A stretch of DNA of 64,000 bases from Ichthyophis bannanicus (GCA_033557465.1 CM066043.1:81436662-81500661); one strand, 5' to 3'; counted from the first letter of the stretch, positions 9,410-19,759 are shown. Numbers and translations are program-made. The notes: generated by a model not told the origin, from the letters alone.

Positions 9410-11680
9410 TCAGAAACCCTGTGGTTGCTGGGTTTGCTGAGCCCGGTGAGAGGTTGAACTCTGCAGACCAGGACGATGCTTCCCCTGTTTGGGAACATCT
9501 GTATGATGGGCAGATGATGCATAAAACCTTCTTCTCCTATGGGAAGAAAGTTTGGCAGGACATTTCCTACCTACTGGGACAGAAGAAGGTGCAGAACAGC
9601 CCCTAGGAATAGGTAAGTCAGTGGAGAACTGAGTAACCTGACGTAAAGACTCCTTGTTGAAAAGATTGTCTCCAGTGCAAGGAGTATGTCCCAGTCTGTG
9701 CTGTGCCCATTTGTCCAAGTCTGAAGCTTGGAGCCAGGCTCTACGTCGTGCCCCTATAGTTATAGCAGAAGTCCTGCTAACAGACTCAAAAGAGTCTAGG
9801 GAAGCACGAGTAAGAAACCAAGAGATATTCTGGAGATGCTTGAGCAGTGAAGAAAAGTGTGCACTCTTGGACTCTGGAAGGGAAGGAGTCAAAAGATGTA
9901 ATTGCTTTGTGACCTCCTCAAGAGATAGACTCATATAGAAAATATATGAGAGAATTCTTGCAGAAAGCATAGATGTCTGGAAGGTTTGACGTCCAAAGGC
10001 ATCAAGTGTCTTAGACTCACGACCTGGCGGATAAGAAGAGTGCTTTTTCTTGCTCTTTACCCGCCTCATTGCTGATTCCACAACTATGGAATGATGAGGA
10101 AGTTGAGTCTTTTGAAACCCTGGAGAGGGGGGCACCTGATATAAGAGATCAGTTGCTCTGGAAGGTGGGGGTACCCTTAAAGGTGTTTCCCACATTCCTA
10201 GAAAGAGATCCTGCAAGGAATGATGCAAAAGAAGCAATATGTTCTCCTTTGCTTTGGTAGAAAGAGAGTCCTGTGCAGGATCATGTCCTGGGATAGGAAT
10301 GGCAAGAGATCTTGCTATATCCAGGAGGAAACTCTGAAAAGAGGGTTCCCCAACAGGAATTTCCCTTGGACAGGTTAGATCTGAAGAACTAGCCTGAGCA
10401 GCGACAGAGCTATGCAGATATATAGGAATAGAAGATCCTGCACAGTGCAGTGTGGAATGCTTAAAGGATGGCCTCCGGTATTGGCTGTCAGGAGCAGCGA
10501 CCGTCATTACCACATTGTCCATGCCAGGTATCGACTCCAAGCTTGGCATAGAAGGAAGCGATCCTGTTGAAAAAAGCATGGTAGGAGTTGGCGACGATGC
10601 TACTGTGGATACCGGTAGTGATGCCAATACCGGTACCGATGTCGGAGTCGAGCCCGACAAAGACATCGGAGCAGTCATCAGTGACAGTTCAATCGGTACC
10701 GAGGTAACCGAAAACCTCCGGGTGCTATCCTCGGTACCGAGCCACCGGTATCGATCGGTGTCGGTACCAAAGTGTATTGGTACCGAGTCTTCCAGACTAG
10801 AGAGCGATTCTAAACTCGGCATCGATAAGCGAAGCATGGAAGGCACCGACCGTAAGGGTGATGAGAACATCGGTACCGACTTCGGTACCGTGTCTGATAC
10901 CGGTGAATGAAGGTCAGCTAGTAGCAACTCAATCGGCCTCGGGGGAACCGAGAGTTGCGGATCCGAATCATCGGAACCGAGCCTTCGGTACCGCCGAGAG
11001 CCGGTACCAAGGTGAGTCGGTACCCAGTCCTCCAGACTGGAGAGCGATTCCAGACTCGGCATCGAAGGAAGCGAGGCTATCGATGCACGTCTGGAGGGTA
11101 CCGACGTCGGTGGTAGTATCGGTGCTAGTACCGATAATGGAAAGTCAGTCTGGAGTGTATCCACCAGTGCCGAAGGCACCGAGGACGCCAGATGACCATC
11201 CTTGGTGAGGAGTGTTTCATCCAACACCAGTGCCGATGTCGGGGTATCGGTACCGCTCGAAGCGGATGCCACCACCGGACACGGCTCAGGTATGTTCTGT
11301 GAGGGGTGAACCCCAGGAACAACCTGAAACCCCTTATATGCTTTGGAGACCGAAGACTCCCACCGGGGTTTTGAAGCCAGTGGGCCCTCGAGGGCAAGAC
11401 CGGAGCTGTCTACATGCTGTGCATGAGACCTACCACTCGAGGGCTGGCTAGTCTTAACAGACTGTATGTGGGTTACCTGATCCTGTGTAGAAGAAGAAGG
11501 GGATGGTGCCCCGAAGCTGGAGGGAAACCGTGTATCGAGGGAACCTCGATATTGAAGACCTCTTCTCACCAAGCTGTTGTCAGGAACCAAGCAGGTTAGA
11601 CACCGACTTCGAGGGTCTAAAAATAAAGCTGTACCGCCACAGTTTGAACATTTCTTGGAGAAAGTGGCTGGCGGTTCCAT
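9410..11680 (-). CDS. DIRS-like gag protein (756 aa, uninterrupted)
   Basis: Putative structural (Gag) protein of DIRS element A, expected to bind element RNA and form the cytoplasmic particle. The frame is open for 756 codons from an ATG to a TAA-type stop just before the non-coding internal region. An N-terminal zinc-knuckle-like cluster has Cys at about residues 11, 14, 27 and 30. The middle third is Ser/Pro-rich and carries three spaced copies of the block SMPSLES (about residues 205-400). The C-terminal 250 residues align with the gag of element B: SPGFQKTQLPHHS in both, then VVESAM, PPGRE, a Cys/Leu-rich stretch and RR.AWLQ.SDL. An uninterrupted frame in an element with no pol suggests recent activity or selection on gag. 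The ATG chosen directly precedes the Cys cluster. No splice signals were analysed. Confidence 0.8.
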   Translation of the reverse strand: MEPPATFSKKCSNCGGTALFLDPRSRCLTCLVPDNSLVRRGLQYRGSLDTRFPSSFGAPSPSSSTQDQVTHIQSVKTSQPSSGRSHAQHVDSSGLALEGPLASKPRWESSVSKAYKGFQVVPGVHPSQNIPEPCPVVASASSGTDTPTSALVLDETLLTKDGHLASSVPSALVDTLQTDFPLSVLAPILPPTSVPSRRASIASLPSMPSLESLSSLEDWVPTHLGTGSRRYRRLGSDDSDPQLSVPPRPIELLLADLHSPVSDTVPKSVPMFSSPLRSVPSMLRLSMPSLESLSSLEDSVPIHFGTDTDRYRWLGTEDSTRRFSVTSVPIELSLMTAPMSLSGSTPTSVPVLASLPVSTVASSPTPTMLFSTGSLPSMPSLESIPGMDNVVMTVAAPDSQYRRPSFKHSTLHCAGSSIPIYLHSSVAAQASSSDLTCPREIPVGEPSFQSFLLDIARSLAIPIPGHDPAQDSLSTKAKENILLLLHHSLQDLFLGMWETPLRVPPPSRATDLLYQVPPSPGFQKTQLPHHSIVVESAMRRVKSKKKHSSYPPGRESKTLDAFGRQTFQTSMLSARILSYIFYMSLSLEEVTKQLHLLTPSLPESKSAHFSSLLKHLQNISWFLTRASLDSFESVSRTSAITIGARRRAWLQASDLDKWAQHRLGHTPCTGDNLFNKESLRQVTQFSTDLPIPRGCSAPSSVPVGRKCPAKLSSHRRRRFYASSAHHTDVPKQGKHRPGLQSSTSHRAQQTQQPQGF
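10560..11260. repeat. dense GGTACC-centred motif in gag coding DNA
   Basis: The core TCGGTACCGA, often with GATGTCGG or GAGxC neighbours, recurs many times (for example near 10625, 10696, 10730, 10765, 10871, 10885, 10988, 11000, 11020 and 11096). The same core lies in both terminal repeats (6712-6725 and 12010-12023). On the coding strand it encodes recurring S-V-P and G-T-(D/G) residues. Confidence 0.7.
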
Positions 11681-11900
11681 GAAGGAAAAAGAAGAGGCCT
11701 AAAAGGCCTAAGACACCGTGAGACACTATGAAGAAAAAATATTCCTTGAACAAGGAAGATTTTACAAGAAAAGAAAAGAAAACACCGGCGGTACCGGTGG
11801 CGTCGGGAGACAGCCGCGACCACAAGAAAACTAAAGAAATAAAACAAGAATTTTCTGCGGTGACAGGAGGACGTCCTGCCGGCTCCGCGGAAAAAACGAA

Positions 11901-12061
11901 AACTGAGGAGAGGCAGTTGGGAAAGGCGGGAAGGCAGCACGCAGGCGTGGTGGGATGCTTCCAAAAGCTCTTTGATTGGACGCTGGGAAGCGTTCCCGCG
12001 CAGACTCCGTCAGTACCGACGTACCCATATGTGAAGACTCATTCCTGCTTGTTCCTGGAGA
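11901..12061. repeat. DIRS A right inverted terminal repeat
   Basis: Inverse of the left terminus. Ends GCTTGTTCCTGGAGA; the end is placed by comparison with the junction inside 6915-7006. Confidence 0.85.
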
Positions 12062-12535
12062 TTAGTATTTCTGAACCTGGATATTTATGAATAGCCTGAG
12101 ACCTAGAGTAGTGGACGAGGAATGGGGAAGACATGTTTTAAATCCCACTGCTGCTATGACTGAAATTGTGCTGAATACTGGGGATGATGGGAGTGTTTTC
12201 TTCTCTACACTCACCGGATGTTTTTGAGCCCAAAAGAGCACTTTTCAGATGCCTGTCCATGCCTGGAGCAAGTCTAAACTTAGACACGAAGCTAGATGTC
12301 TGTGACATTTCTGAGATCAGTCGGGGACGACCAGGTTCCTGGGAATTCCCCAGCCATGCCTCCATCATGCTCCCGTTCAGACTCTGACATCCTCACGCTG
12401 GGGACATCCACAGAGCCGGCTTCTAAAATGGTGCTGGAGATGTTTCTGTGCTTTGGACATCTCTAAGCCCATTTTCAGATGTCCAAAGCATGAATGGTGC
12501 TTCCAGAATGACCCCCATAGCTTTCTGGTGAAACT
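12062..12535. repeat. dispersed MITE-like repeat, right part
   Basis: Closely resembles 60870-61025: GGACATC and CTGTGCTTTGGA blocks, then TCCAAAGCATGAA. It continues the copy whose left part is 6480-6645, so DIRS A probably landed inside this repeat. Confidence 0.6.
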
Positions 12536-12625
12536 TCACAAGCCTTTAGTTTAATTTGAAAACTGACCCCACATCCCTTCTGTTTGAAATAAGCAAATAG
12601 AAATCAAAGACAATCAAGTCTAAAG

Positions 12626-12812
12626 CAGGGGTTCTCAACCCAGTCCTCGGGACACACCTAGTTAATCAGAGTTTTAGGATAACCACAGTGAATATACATG
12701 AGAGAGATTTGCATGCACCGCCTCCATTGTATGCAAATCTCTATCTCATGCATATTCATTGTGAAAACCTGACCGACTAGGTGTGTCCCAAAGATTGGGT
12801 TGAGAACCTCTG
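12626..12812. mobile_element. palindromic hAT-type MITE
   Basis: Inverted ends CAGGGGTTCTCAACC and CAGAGGTTCTCAACC, with the whole 187 bp folding back on itself (TATGCAAATCTC near the middle; GAATATRCATGAGA in both arms). This is the usual form of a small non-autonomous hAT element. The flanking 8-mers (GTCTAAAG and GTTTTACA) do not match well, so the target duplication has decayed. Confidence 0.85.
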
Positions 12813-12819
12813 GTTTTAC

Positions 12820-13730
12820 AGAAAAATGGATGCAAACATAAGAGAAAAATACATAAACTGTATCACGACTTTAAAATCTTCAGCACTTTACATGCTGATT
12901 TTCTGCATTCTTTAATAACTGGAATCAATTACACCAGACATCAAGCACAAGGACAACAGTATTTCATGATACCTGCAAAATACTGATTCAAATACAATGT
13001 AATCTGAATGGAAAATGTCTACGTAGTTATTTCTATTTTGCTATTGAAGTGTAGATAAAATAATACCAAAAGGCTTGAGGATGCAAAAGCTTTCACATTT
13101 ATACAATAAAAATATTGATTTTCTGAGGAACTGGAGCTGTTTCTTGAATAAGGACTCACTTGACCTTATGGTCTTAATTAGAGATACAACTACTGCAGAG
13201 GCAGTTAAGATCAAAAGTGATATTGTTAAACTGATCATTGATAGTGAAACTTCATTGGCCCCAGATGTATTTCAATCTGATTTGAATAAGTCAACAGCTT
13301 GGAGGGTTTCATTCAGAATTAAAGCAGTATGGTTTCTGTATTAGTCCACTTCAATGTGTGAAAATAAAGGTCAATAAATTAAAAAATATATAAGGTGACA
13401 CGGGTATTGGACTAACACACTGTTGTCCCACCAAGAGCTTGGAAGTATGTCATAAACAGCAGCCAATGTGCCAGGCAGGGGGGCTGCATCTCATTCTTCT
13501 GTCCCTCTCCATGACTTTTCAAATAGAGAATCCATTTGGGTACTCACTTCCATATTATTGCATCATACTGCTACAAGGGACTTGGTGCCCCTGCAGCACA
13601 AAAACACATTAGGTCAGCAGACATTGAGTTAACACCTGAGACCAGGGCCCAACAAATCCTTGACCCCAGGTTGCCAAGGCACCTATAAATCACACCTGGG
13701 CCCCGGTGATTTCTTTCTCACGATGATTTT
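12820..13730. other. unassigned spacer
   Basis: AT-rich, with no recognisable coding homology or bounded repeat. Short frames at 13041-13344 on both strands match nothing I know. Confidence 0.45.
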
Positions 13731-13735
13731 CTTAC

Positions 13736-14465
13736 TTGTCTGCCACTGTTGCTGAAAACACTAAACCTGTCTCCACCTGCACCATAGGATTCTCAAGAAG
13801 AATTCTTCTTAATACTATGATAGCAAGCCTTGACTACTGCAATGTGATTTATTTGAGTCTCTCTAATTATCAACTGAAGAGGCTTCAATCCATTCAAAAT
13901 ATTGCTATATGGATCCTTTCACGAGCTAAGAAATTTGATCACATCACTCCCCCTCTCCTACAGCACCATTGACTCCCCTTGTTCCAAGGTATCCCCCACA
14001 AGAGTTTCACATTAACCCATTAAGCCCTCCATGATTGTGCTCCTCAGTAATTGTCATGACTTATTACTCCTTATATTTCCCTACGTTGCTTATGCTCTTT
14101 CCACGAAAACAGGCTTCCTTTGTCGCTAACTAGATACAAAACTATGTAGTGCTCTGCTTTTAGTTTTTATGCCCCCATGCTATGCAGCTGCCTCCCTTCC
14201 AATATTCATCTGGAAGCCTGCTTCAAAAAACATTAAATCCCTACTGAAGATGCTTCTGTTTGAGTGGGCCTTTGGATTGGGGCTAGACCCTGAGGACTAA
14301 TAAAGCATCTACAATTTCTACCCCTCCTAGCCTGCTCTATTCTCTATCCTCCCTTTCCTGTGAAGTTTTGGTGATCCTTTTCTTTGCTCCCTCTTCCTGA
14401 AATTTTGTTTGTCATCTGCTCTGTATATTCCCCACAAAGAGCAGTATATCAAAACTTAATAAACT
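13736..14465 (+). mobile_element. L2 LINE 3' fragment
   Basis: The frame at 13736-13972 encodes ASLDYCNVIYLSLSNYQLKR, then LQSIQNIAIWIL and FDHITPPLLQHH. This is the conserved post-reverse-transcriptase region of L2 ORF2 (family pattern LDYCN..., LQ.IQN.AAR, HITP.L..LHWLP). The coding signal then decays, and the element ends in the typical L2 tail GAGCAGTATATCAAAACTTA followed by an AATAAA-like stretch. It is 5'-truncated and inactive. Confidence 0.85.
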
Positions 14466-14695
14466 ATATTTATTAATTTAACAGGTTTTTTATACTGCTT
14501 TATCATGTAGTTGAAGGGGTTTATATTGTAACTTAAACTTGGGAATTATATTAAACAGGGACATCGATAACTTGGATTCTTCTGAGGCAATGGAAGGTTA
14601 AATGACTTGCCCAAGGCCACAAGGAGCGCTAGTGGGAATTGAACTGTGGTCTCTGATTCCCAAAGCCAGTGCTTTAATTACACAGGTACACTAAA
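14466..14695 (-). repeat. tRNA-derived SINE (decayed)
   Basis: The + strand starts with a TTTATT-rich tail (14466-14500) and ends with the reverse complement of a tRNA-like head, including a B-box-like GGGAATTGAACTGTGG near 14635-14650. It matches the better-preserved copy at 19441-19740 (shared ACTTGCCCAAGGCCACAAGG). Confidence 0.65.
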
Positions 14696-14889
14696 AATGT
14701 TTTTTTTTAAACTGCCTCTAATGTTTCGATTGATTTTTACGTTTTTTGGTGCGCTGAATCCAAATCTGGTAACCAATTTGCTCCATCACGTACAGATTTT
14801 TTGCTACATTGGGTTAGCAGTTTGAGGTGAACGTTTCAGATTGAGTGCGATCGAGATAAAAGTTTCTTGGATGAATTCTTTATACTAAT

Positions 14890-15490
14890 TGTTTAGTAGT
14901 TATTCAAATAAGAATAAAGAAAATTGTAACAAGGCAGCACATAAGAATAGAGTAATGTCAACAAAACACACTGTGATGGTAGCAAAATTGTCTGCACTTA
15001 AAACAGCCACATACATGTGCACAAACACTGAGCATATAAGAGCGAGGTTAGACACAAAGCAAAGCAGAGAAATGTGCAAAAAATGTTGTACAGGTATGTA
15101 TGTAAGAATAGAAAACGCAAACCGCACTAGGGTTAGAAGTATGGAGAGAAGGGTATGGGATGGGGCAATAGGAAGGAAAGATAACTCTGGGGTCAAGCCT
15201 GTGTAAGTAAGGGGCAAGGAAAATACTACTATCTGATCTAGAGAGGGAAAAATAGTACTGAGATCAGGTAGATGGTTATGGCTCGAGAGAGGAGAGAGGG
15301 CTAGTATTAGGGAGAGGAGAGAAAGAAGGAGAGAGCTGAGGAAGAGAGGGAGGATAGATTCAGGAGAATGAGGGATAAGGGCCATGTGTTGGAGGATTGA
15401 GCTGGGTGAGGGCGGAAAGGGGAAGGAAAGAAATGGGAAGGAACGGACAGGGGAGGGTATAATTGCACCCTCTTGAAAAGCAATGAGCTG
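14890..15490. other. purine-rich unassigned stretch
   Basis: From about 15110 the + strand is dominated by G and A (GAGAGGAGAGAAAGAAGGAG-type sequence). A 161-codon minus-strand frame runs through it but is Leu/Ser-rich by composition and has no recognisable domain. Confidence 0.45.
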
Positions 15491-15499
15491 GGTACCATG

Positions 15500-16050
15500 C
15501 CATCCATCCTAAAAAACACATTGATCAGACCTCAACTAAAAAGCAACACAAAAGACCCCAATTCACCATCCTTCTTCAGGCCTATATCCAGCATCCCCTT
15601 CCTTGCCAAACTAATTGAAAAAGCTGTATAATTACAGTTATAAGACCACATTGACCTCACTGCTCCACTAGACCCACAGCAGCATGGGTTTTGGCAAAAT
15701 CATGGACCGGAAACTCTACTCACCACACTAACCAAAACCTTAATCAAAGGAATTGACAACTTAAAACAAGGCTTCATCCTTATCTTCATAGACATATCTG
15801 CCGCATTCAACTCACTAAGTCATACAATACTCTTAACCAGACTGACTGAGATCAGAATCAGAGACACCCCCCTCTCATGGTTCCACTCATACCTAACAGA
15901 TAGACAATGCCAAATCAAATTGGAGAACAGTATCTCAAGACCGATTAAACAACTACAAGGCATACCCCAAGGATCTTCATTCAACCAGCATGCAAAATCA
16001 TATGAGAACATAATTAAAATTACCACCTTTATGCTGACAACATGAAGGCT
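15500..16050 (+). pseudogene. L2 LINE reverse transcriptase fragment
   Basis: Translated pieces across stops and frameshifts match the N-terminal half of an L2 reverse transcriptase: PISSIPFLAKLIEKAV-like, DPQQHGFWQNHGPETLLTTL-like, IFIDISAAFNSLSHTILLTR-like and GIPQGSSF-like. The order and spacing agree with the intact copy at 41595-43312. The frame is broken in several places. Confidence 0.75.
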
Positions 16051-16134
16051 ACAGTATTAGTTTGAACTGCGCAGCTGAAATGTAATGAGAGTCACGTGGT
16101 GCAGATGGAGACAAGCTTTTGTTTCTTTGGTGGC

Positions 16135-17400
16135 AGGACCACTACCACTACCGCTACTGAACATTTGTATAGCAATACAAGGTGTACGCAGCACCGCACA
16201 GACACATCTAAAAGATGGTCCATGCTCATCGGAACTTACAATCTAATAGAGACAGACAACACAGTGGCTGTAGACATGGGACATAGCTAGGGGGAATGGT
16301 AAGGAAACACAAAGGATGTTAGATGAGTCAAGATCCGAAAGCGGTAGCGAAGAGGTGAGTTTTCAGCCTAGAGTTGAAAAGGGTCAGAGAAGGCGCCTGA
16401 CATACAGACTCAGGTAGTTTGTTCCAGGCATAAGGAGCAGCAAGGTGAAAGGAGCAAAGTCTGGAGTTGGCAATAGAAGAGAAGGACACAGATAGAAGCG
16501 ATTTCCACAAGAGCGGAGTTCCCAAAGAGGGGTGTAGGGAGAGATAAGAGAGTTAAGGTAGTGAGGAACTGCAGCGTGAATGCAGGAACTGCAGCGTGAA
16601 TGCAGCATGAATAGGTCAGCAGGAGAAGTTTGAACTGGATGTAGAAATGGATAAGGAAGCCAATGAAGAGATTTGAGAAGAGGTGTAATATGAATATGAG
16701 GCTGGTGAAAGATTAGCCACGCAGCAGGGTTTTGAACAGATCGAAGGTGAGAGAGATGACTCAGAGGGAGACCAGCAAGGAGCAGGTTACAATAATCTAG
16801 ACAGGAGGTGATTAAGGAGTGGATAAGTGTCTTAGTAGTGTGTTCAGAAAGGAATGGGAGAATTTTGTTGATGTTGTAGAGAAAGAAACAGCAGGTTTTA
16901 GCTATCAGATGGATGTGTGTGGAAAGAGAGGAATCAAAGACAACCCCAAGGTTGTGAGCTGAGGAGACAGGGAGGAGTAGAGACAGAGAAAGGAGAAAGG
17001 GGAGAGGAGGGTTTAAGGGGAAAAATAAGAAGCTCAGTTTTGGCCATGTTCAATTTCAAGCGGCAGTGAGACATCCAAGTAGAAATATCAGAAAGGCAGG
17101 CAGAGATCCGGGCCTGGATTGCCAGAGAAATTTCAGGTGTAGAGAGGTAGATCTGGGAGTCAGGATCAGTAGATCAGGAACAGGAAGGCAAGGAACACCA
17201 AGCTTGCTAGCTTACTGGGTGTGGGTGTGGGTGGAGAATGCTTAGAAGAGAGCAGTGGCGAAAGATGGCTGGCTAGTTCAAGGGTGCCTAGGAGATATGG
17301 GATGGATAGCTTGCTTGAGGAATAGGGGCTTTGGATTGGTAGGGAAAAGATAGGGTTGAGCAAGATGAAGAATTGAAACGGGAGGAAGGGATGAGATGGG
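16135..17400 (-). mobile_element. L2-type LINE 3' end
   Basis: Paralogue of 3385-4180. The minus frame at 16525-16328 encodes SFHLAAPYAWNKLPESVC and SLTLFNSRLKTHLFATAF, the C-terminus of the LINE ORF2. The 3' untranslated tail (16135-16260) precedes it on the + strand. Upstream frames (for example 17363-17166) are decayed. A local duplication, GCAGCGTGAATGCAGGAACT, lies near 16571-16605. Confidence 0.75.
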
Positions 17401-17549
17401 CAGACTGCATCGGACTATCTTTTAATGGCCTCATGGAATAATAACCAAGAGGTCACTTCCCAACAGACCATTTATTCAAAATTTTTTTTTGTCAACCATA
17501 TATTTTCTCAGCCTTTAAAAATGGAAAACAGGATAATTAACCCACATCC

Positions 17550-17825
17550 CCGACAGAGTGCTATGTTTCAGACAGTCTATATAAACCTTTTAATGTCGTC
17601 CTGCTTCAGGGGGAAAAGGAAATATAGCTGACGTTCTGCCACTTAAAAAGTCACCAAGGAAGTTAATTCACTAAAAGAATGCCGAACCGTTATCATTTAT
17701 GGCTGCCAACCTGCATAAATTCTGAGGAGGATGGTTGACATAAAGATGAGCTAATTTTCCTTTTTCCCCTATGAAACAGGATGGCATTAAAAGATTTATG
17801 CAGACTGTCTGAAACGTACATATTA
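17550..17825. repeat. foldback repeat, arms about 75 bp
   Basis: Positions 17553-17630 (GTTTCAGACAGTCTATATAA...) are the imperfect reverse complement of 17745-17822 (...TTATGCAGACTGTCTGAAAC). The loop is about 115 bp. It lies directly 5' of the L1 ORF1-bearing element. Confidence 0.75.
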
Positions 17826-18079
17826 AAGATGTTGGGGGAGAGGCAAGATGGCTGTGGTTTGCTGAGCCAGTGCGGATGTCCCATTGAGCGCTGTGTGTTC
17901 CTGCTTCTGACTGCCCAATGGGGCGTAGAAGCTGGAGAGTCCGTATTGGGGCAGAGGACTTTGGCAGCATGTGGGTTTGTCATCTCTGGCTCCGATGCAG
18001 TGTCTTTGGCGAATCCACAAGAGATTTCCTCGATGGACCTGGGTGCTTTGGGTTTTTTTTTCTTTCCCTCGACCAACGG

Positions 18080-18093
18080 CCCCCCCCCCCCCC
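18080..18093. repeat. poly-C run
   Basis: About 14 consecutive C within the 5' part of the L1 remnant. Confidence 0.85.
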
Positions 18094-18942
18094 GCCGAGA
18101 CCCAGAACAGCTGAGTGGCCTGGCGATGTGCTTCCCTCTGGAGCAGTTGTAAGCATGCCGTTGATGGGGAATGAAGAGGGCATGCCAGCCACAGTGTCTT
18201 CTTTCTGGAACTGGCAGCATTGAAGGGAATGCCTCAGTGTCGGTGGCAGCTCCAGGAGTGAACTTGGAGCAGGTACTGTCTTGGGTTCATCGGAGGATGG
18301 CTAAGCCTGCTATAGAGACAATGGATGCACTATGGGATGCAATAGCACAAGTTAATGGCTCCTTGTTGACTTTTGCTGCTGCTGTAACTATGGAAGTTTC
18401 TACTTTGAAAATGTTTTTGTGTGCACTTTCTGGGGTGAAGATATCCCAATTGGAGGAGGATTTGGGACATCTTCAGTGCCTCCAAGATGCCCAGATAAAG
18501 GACAGTACTGTTACTGCTAGGACAAATGAGTATCTGAAGAACAACATGCGACTACTTCATTTTCCTAGATTCCCTTTGATGTCACCTCAGGAGATGGCAT
18601 GCCGATACTTCAGGGAAGTCTTAATGATACCCCTGGAGCATCTGCCCCCCCTTACTAGGGTGCAGTATTTGTCTGCTGGGACTGGAGGCTTGGGTGGGGC
18701 TCCAGGTGGTTCTCTTGGAATGTCTGATTTGACTGGATTCCTTGAGAGCTTTCAGGTGGTGGTTACAGCTCGATCCATACTCCTGGTTACCTTAGCCCTA
18801 GGATCAGATAAAACGTTAATTTTTCGGGCCTATTTTAGGCATTTCAGTGGTATGTTTTTTGGCTCTCATGTCCCCACTTTGTCTAGGGTTTCCCAACATC
18901 GTAGGAGAGAGTTCTTGGGATTGAAGTCCAGGGTTCTCTCCC

Positions 18943-18943
18943 T

Positions 18944-18976
<33 letters not shown>

Positions 18977-18983
18977 GGGGGGG
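18943..18983. repeat. poly-G run inside L1 ORF1
   Basis: About 40 bases, nearly all G with a single A near the end. A length-unstable tract, likely to be misassembled or polymorphic. Confidence 0.9.
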
Positions 18984-19130
18984 TCATTTGTCTTAAAATT
19001 TCCAATGAAGTGTCATGTTTCCTTTAAAGATAAGTTGTTTCTGTTTTTTAAGCCTAAACAATTATTGGAATTTCTGGTGGCTAGGGAACCATTGGCTGTC
19101 AATGTTGCATCTACTCCAGCTGACACATAA

Positions 19131-19440
19131 GTCATACTCCACCTTGATTGTCTTTATCTTTATTCGAACGCTTGATAGACCGCCCAGGCCGGAGCATCAG
19201 GGCGGTGTACAATAACAGGTAAAATGTCAGCTGCTGGAAACGAAAGATAGAAAGGAACGCCAATAAATGATAGGACAGCAAGAGACAGTAACAGAGGTTG
19301 AGGACAGGAAAGCTCCAAAGAGGGGTAGTAGGAGGGGAAGGGAGAGAGAGGAGAAGGGAGGAAAGGGTCACAGGGAATGGAGGGTGTGACTGGGGGATGG
19401 GGCACCATTGGCAGGGGGAGGGAGGTCAAAGGCCTGACAG
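19131..19440 (-). mobile_element. L2-type LINE 3' tail
   Basis: The minus strand ends with a tail containing ACCGCCCTGATGCTCCGGCC and GGTCTATCAAGCGTTCGAATAAAGATAAAG-type sequence (19140-19215). It is the same tail as 61676-61740. Upstream is a C-rich 3' untranslated region. It is inserted immediately downstream of the L1 ORF1 stop. Confidence 0.75.
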
Positions 19441-19740
19441 AACAGATTTATTTATTTATTTACATTCTCTTATATACCATGCTTTTCTGCATCAGTGTGG
19501 TTTACATTGAACAAACTGAAATTACATTGAACAGGGCATTATAACATGGAGATAACTATTTTACAGGGAACATGGGCTATGGAGGGTTAAGTGGCTTGCC
19601 CAAGACCACAAGGAGCACCTGTGGGACTAGAAACCCCAGTCCTTCCAGCCCAAGGTTGCTGTCCTCTAGTGGGATTTGAACCCCCGACCTTCCAGCCTGA
19701 AGTACCTTGCCCCAACCACTAGGCCACTCCTCCACTCCAC
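19441..19740 (-). repeat. tRNA-derived SINE
   Basis: On the minus strand the head (19735-19660) is tRNA-like: A-box-like GTGGCCTAGTGGTT and B-box GGGGGTTCAAATCCC. The body includes GTGGTCTTGGGCAAGCCAC (19590-19610), and a TTTATT-type tail ends it at 19441-19465. It has RNA polymerase III promoter boxes but no coding capacity. Confidence 0.8.
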
Positions 19741-19759
19741 AGATGAGTTTTGAGGAGGG

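Larger units (their letters stand above)
6646..12061 (-). mobile_element. DIRS-like retrotransposon A, gag-only
   Basis: A 5.4-kb element with inverted terminal repeats (about 6646-6805 and 11901-12061) and an internal complementary region (6915-7006) that reads through the joined outer ends. This layout is diagnostic of DIRS elements, which integrate a circular DNA with a tyrosine recombinase and make no target duplication. Read on the minus strand, one long gag frame comes first (11680-9410), then 2.4 kb without coding signal where reverse transcriptase, RNase H and recombinase would be expected. It is therefore a non-autonomous derivative that keeps gag. It is related to, but clearly different from, element B at 35461-41222: the termini share about 40 bp of similar sequence. 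Confidence 0.85.
17830..19130 (+). pseudogene. L1 ORF1 (near full-length remnant)
   Basis: The 319-codon frame 18171-19130 is an L1 ORF1 protein, the RNA-binding chaperone of the L1 ribonucleoprotein. The central coiled-coil-like segment (KISQLEEDLGHLQ) leads into NNMRLLHFPRFPLMSPQEM and REVLMIPLEHLPPLTRV, then DLTGFLESFQ and a C-terminal KFPMKCHVSFKDKLFLFFK with QLLEFLV. This is the canonical ORF1p order. The N-terminal coiled coil is reduced and broken upstream. A G-run (18943-18983) falls between the RNA-recognition and C-terminal domains, where the family usually has only a few residues, and adds about a dozen glycines without closing the frame. No ORF2 follows; an L1-like 3' end begins near 19760. 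Confidence 0.8.

Noticed and set aside
12618..12820. 8-bp target duplication for the palindromic MITE
   Set aside because: GTCTAAAG and GTTTTACA agree at only about half of positions, so no duplication is claimed.
14900..15385. 161-codon minus-strand hydrophobic protein
   Set aside because: Leu/Ser-rich composition from purine-rich DNA on the other strand, with no family recognised and no supporting signals.
17693..18220. 175-codon minus-strand frame opposite the L1 5' region
   Set aside because: Antisense shadow of the L1 element; it includes the poly-C run.
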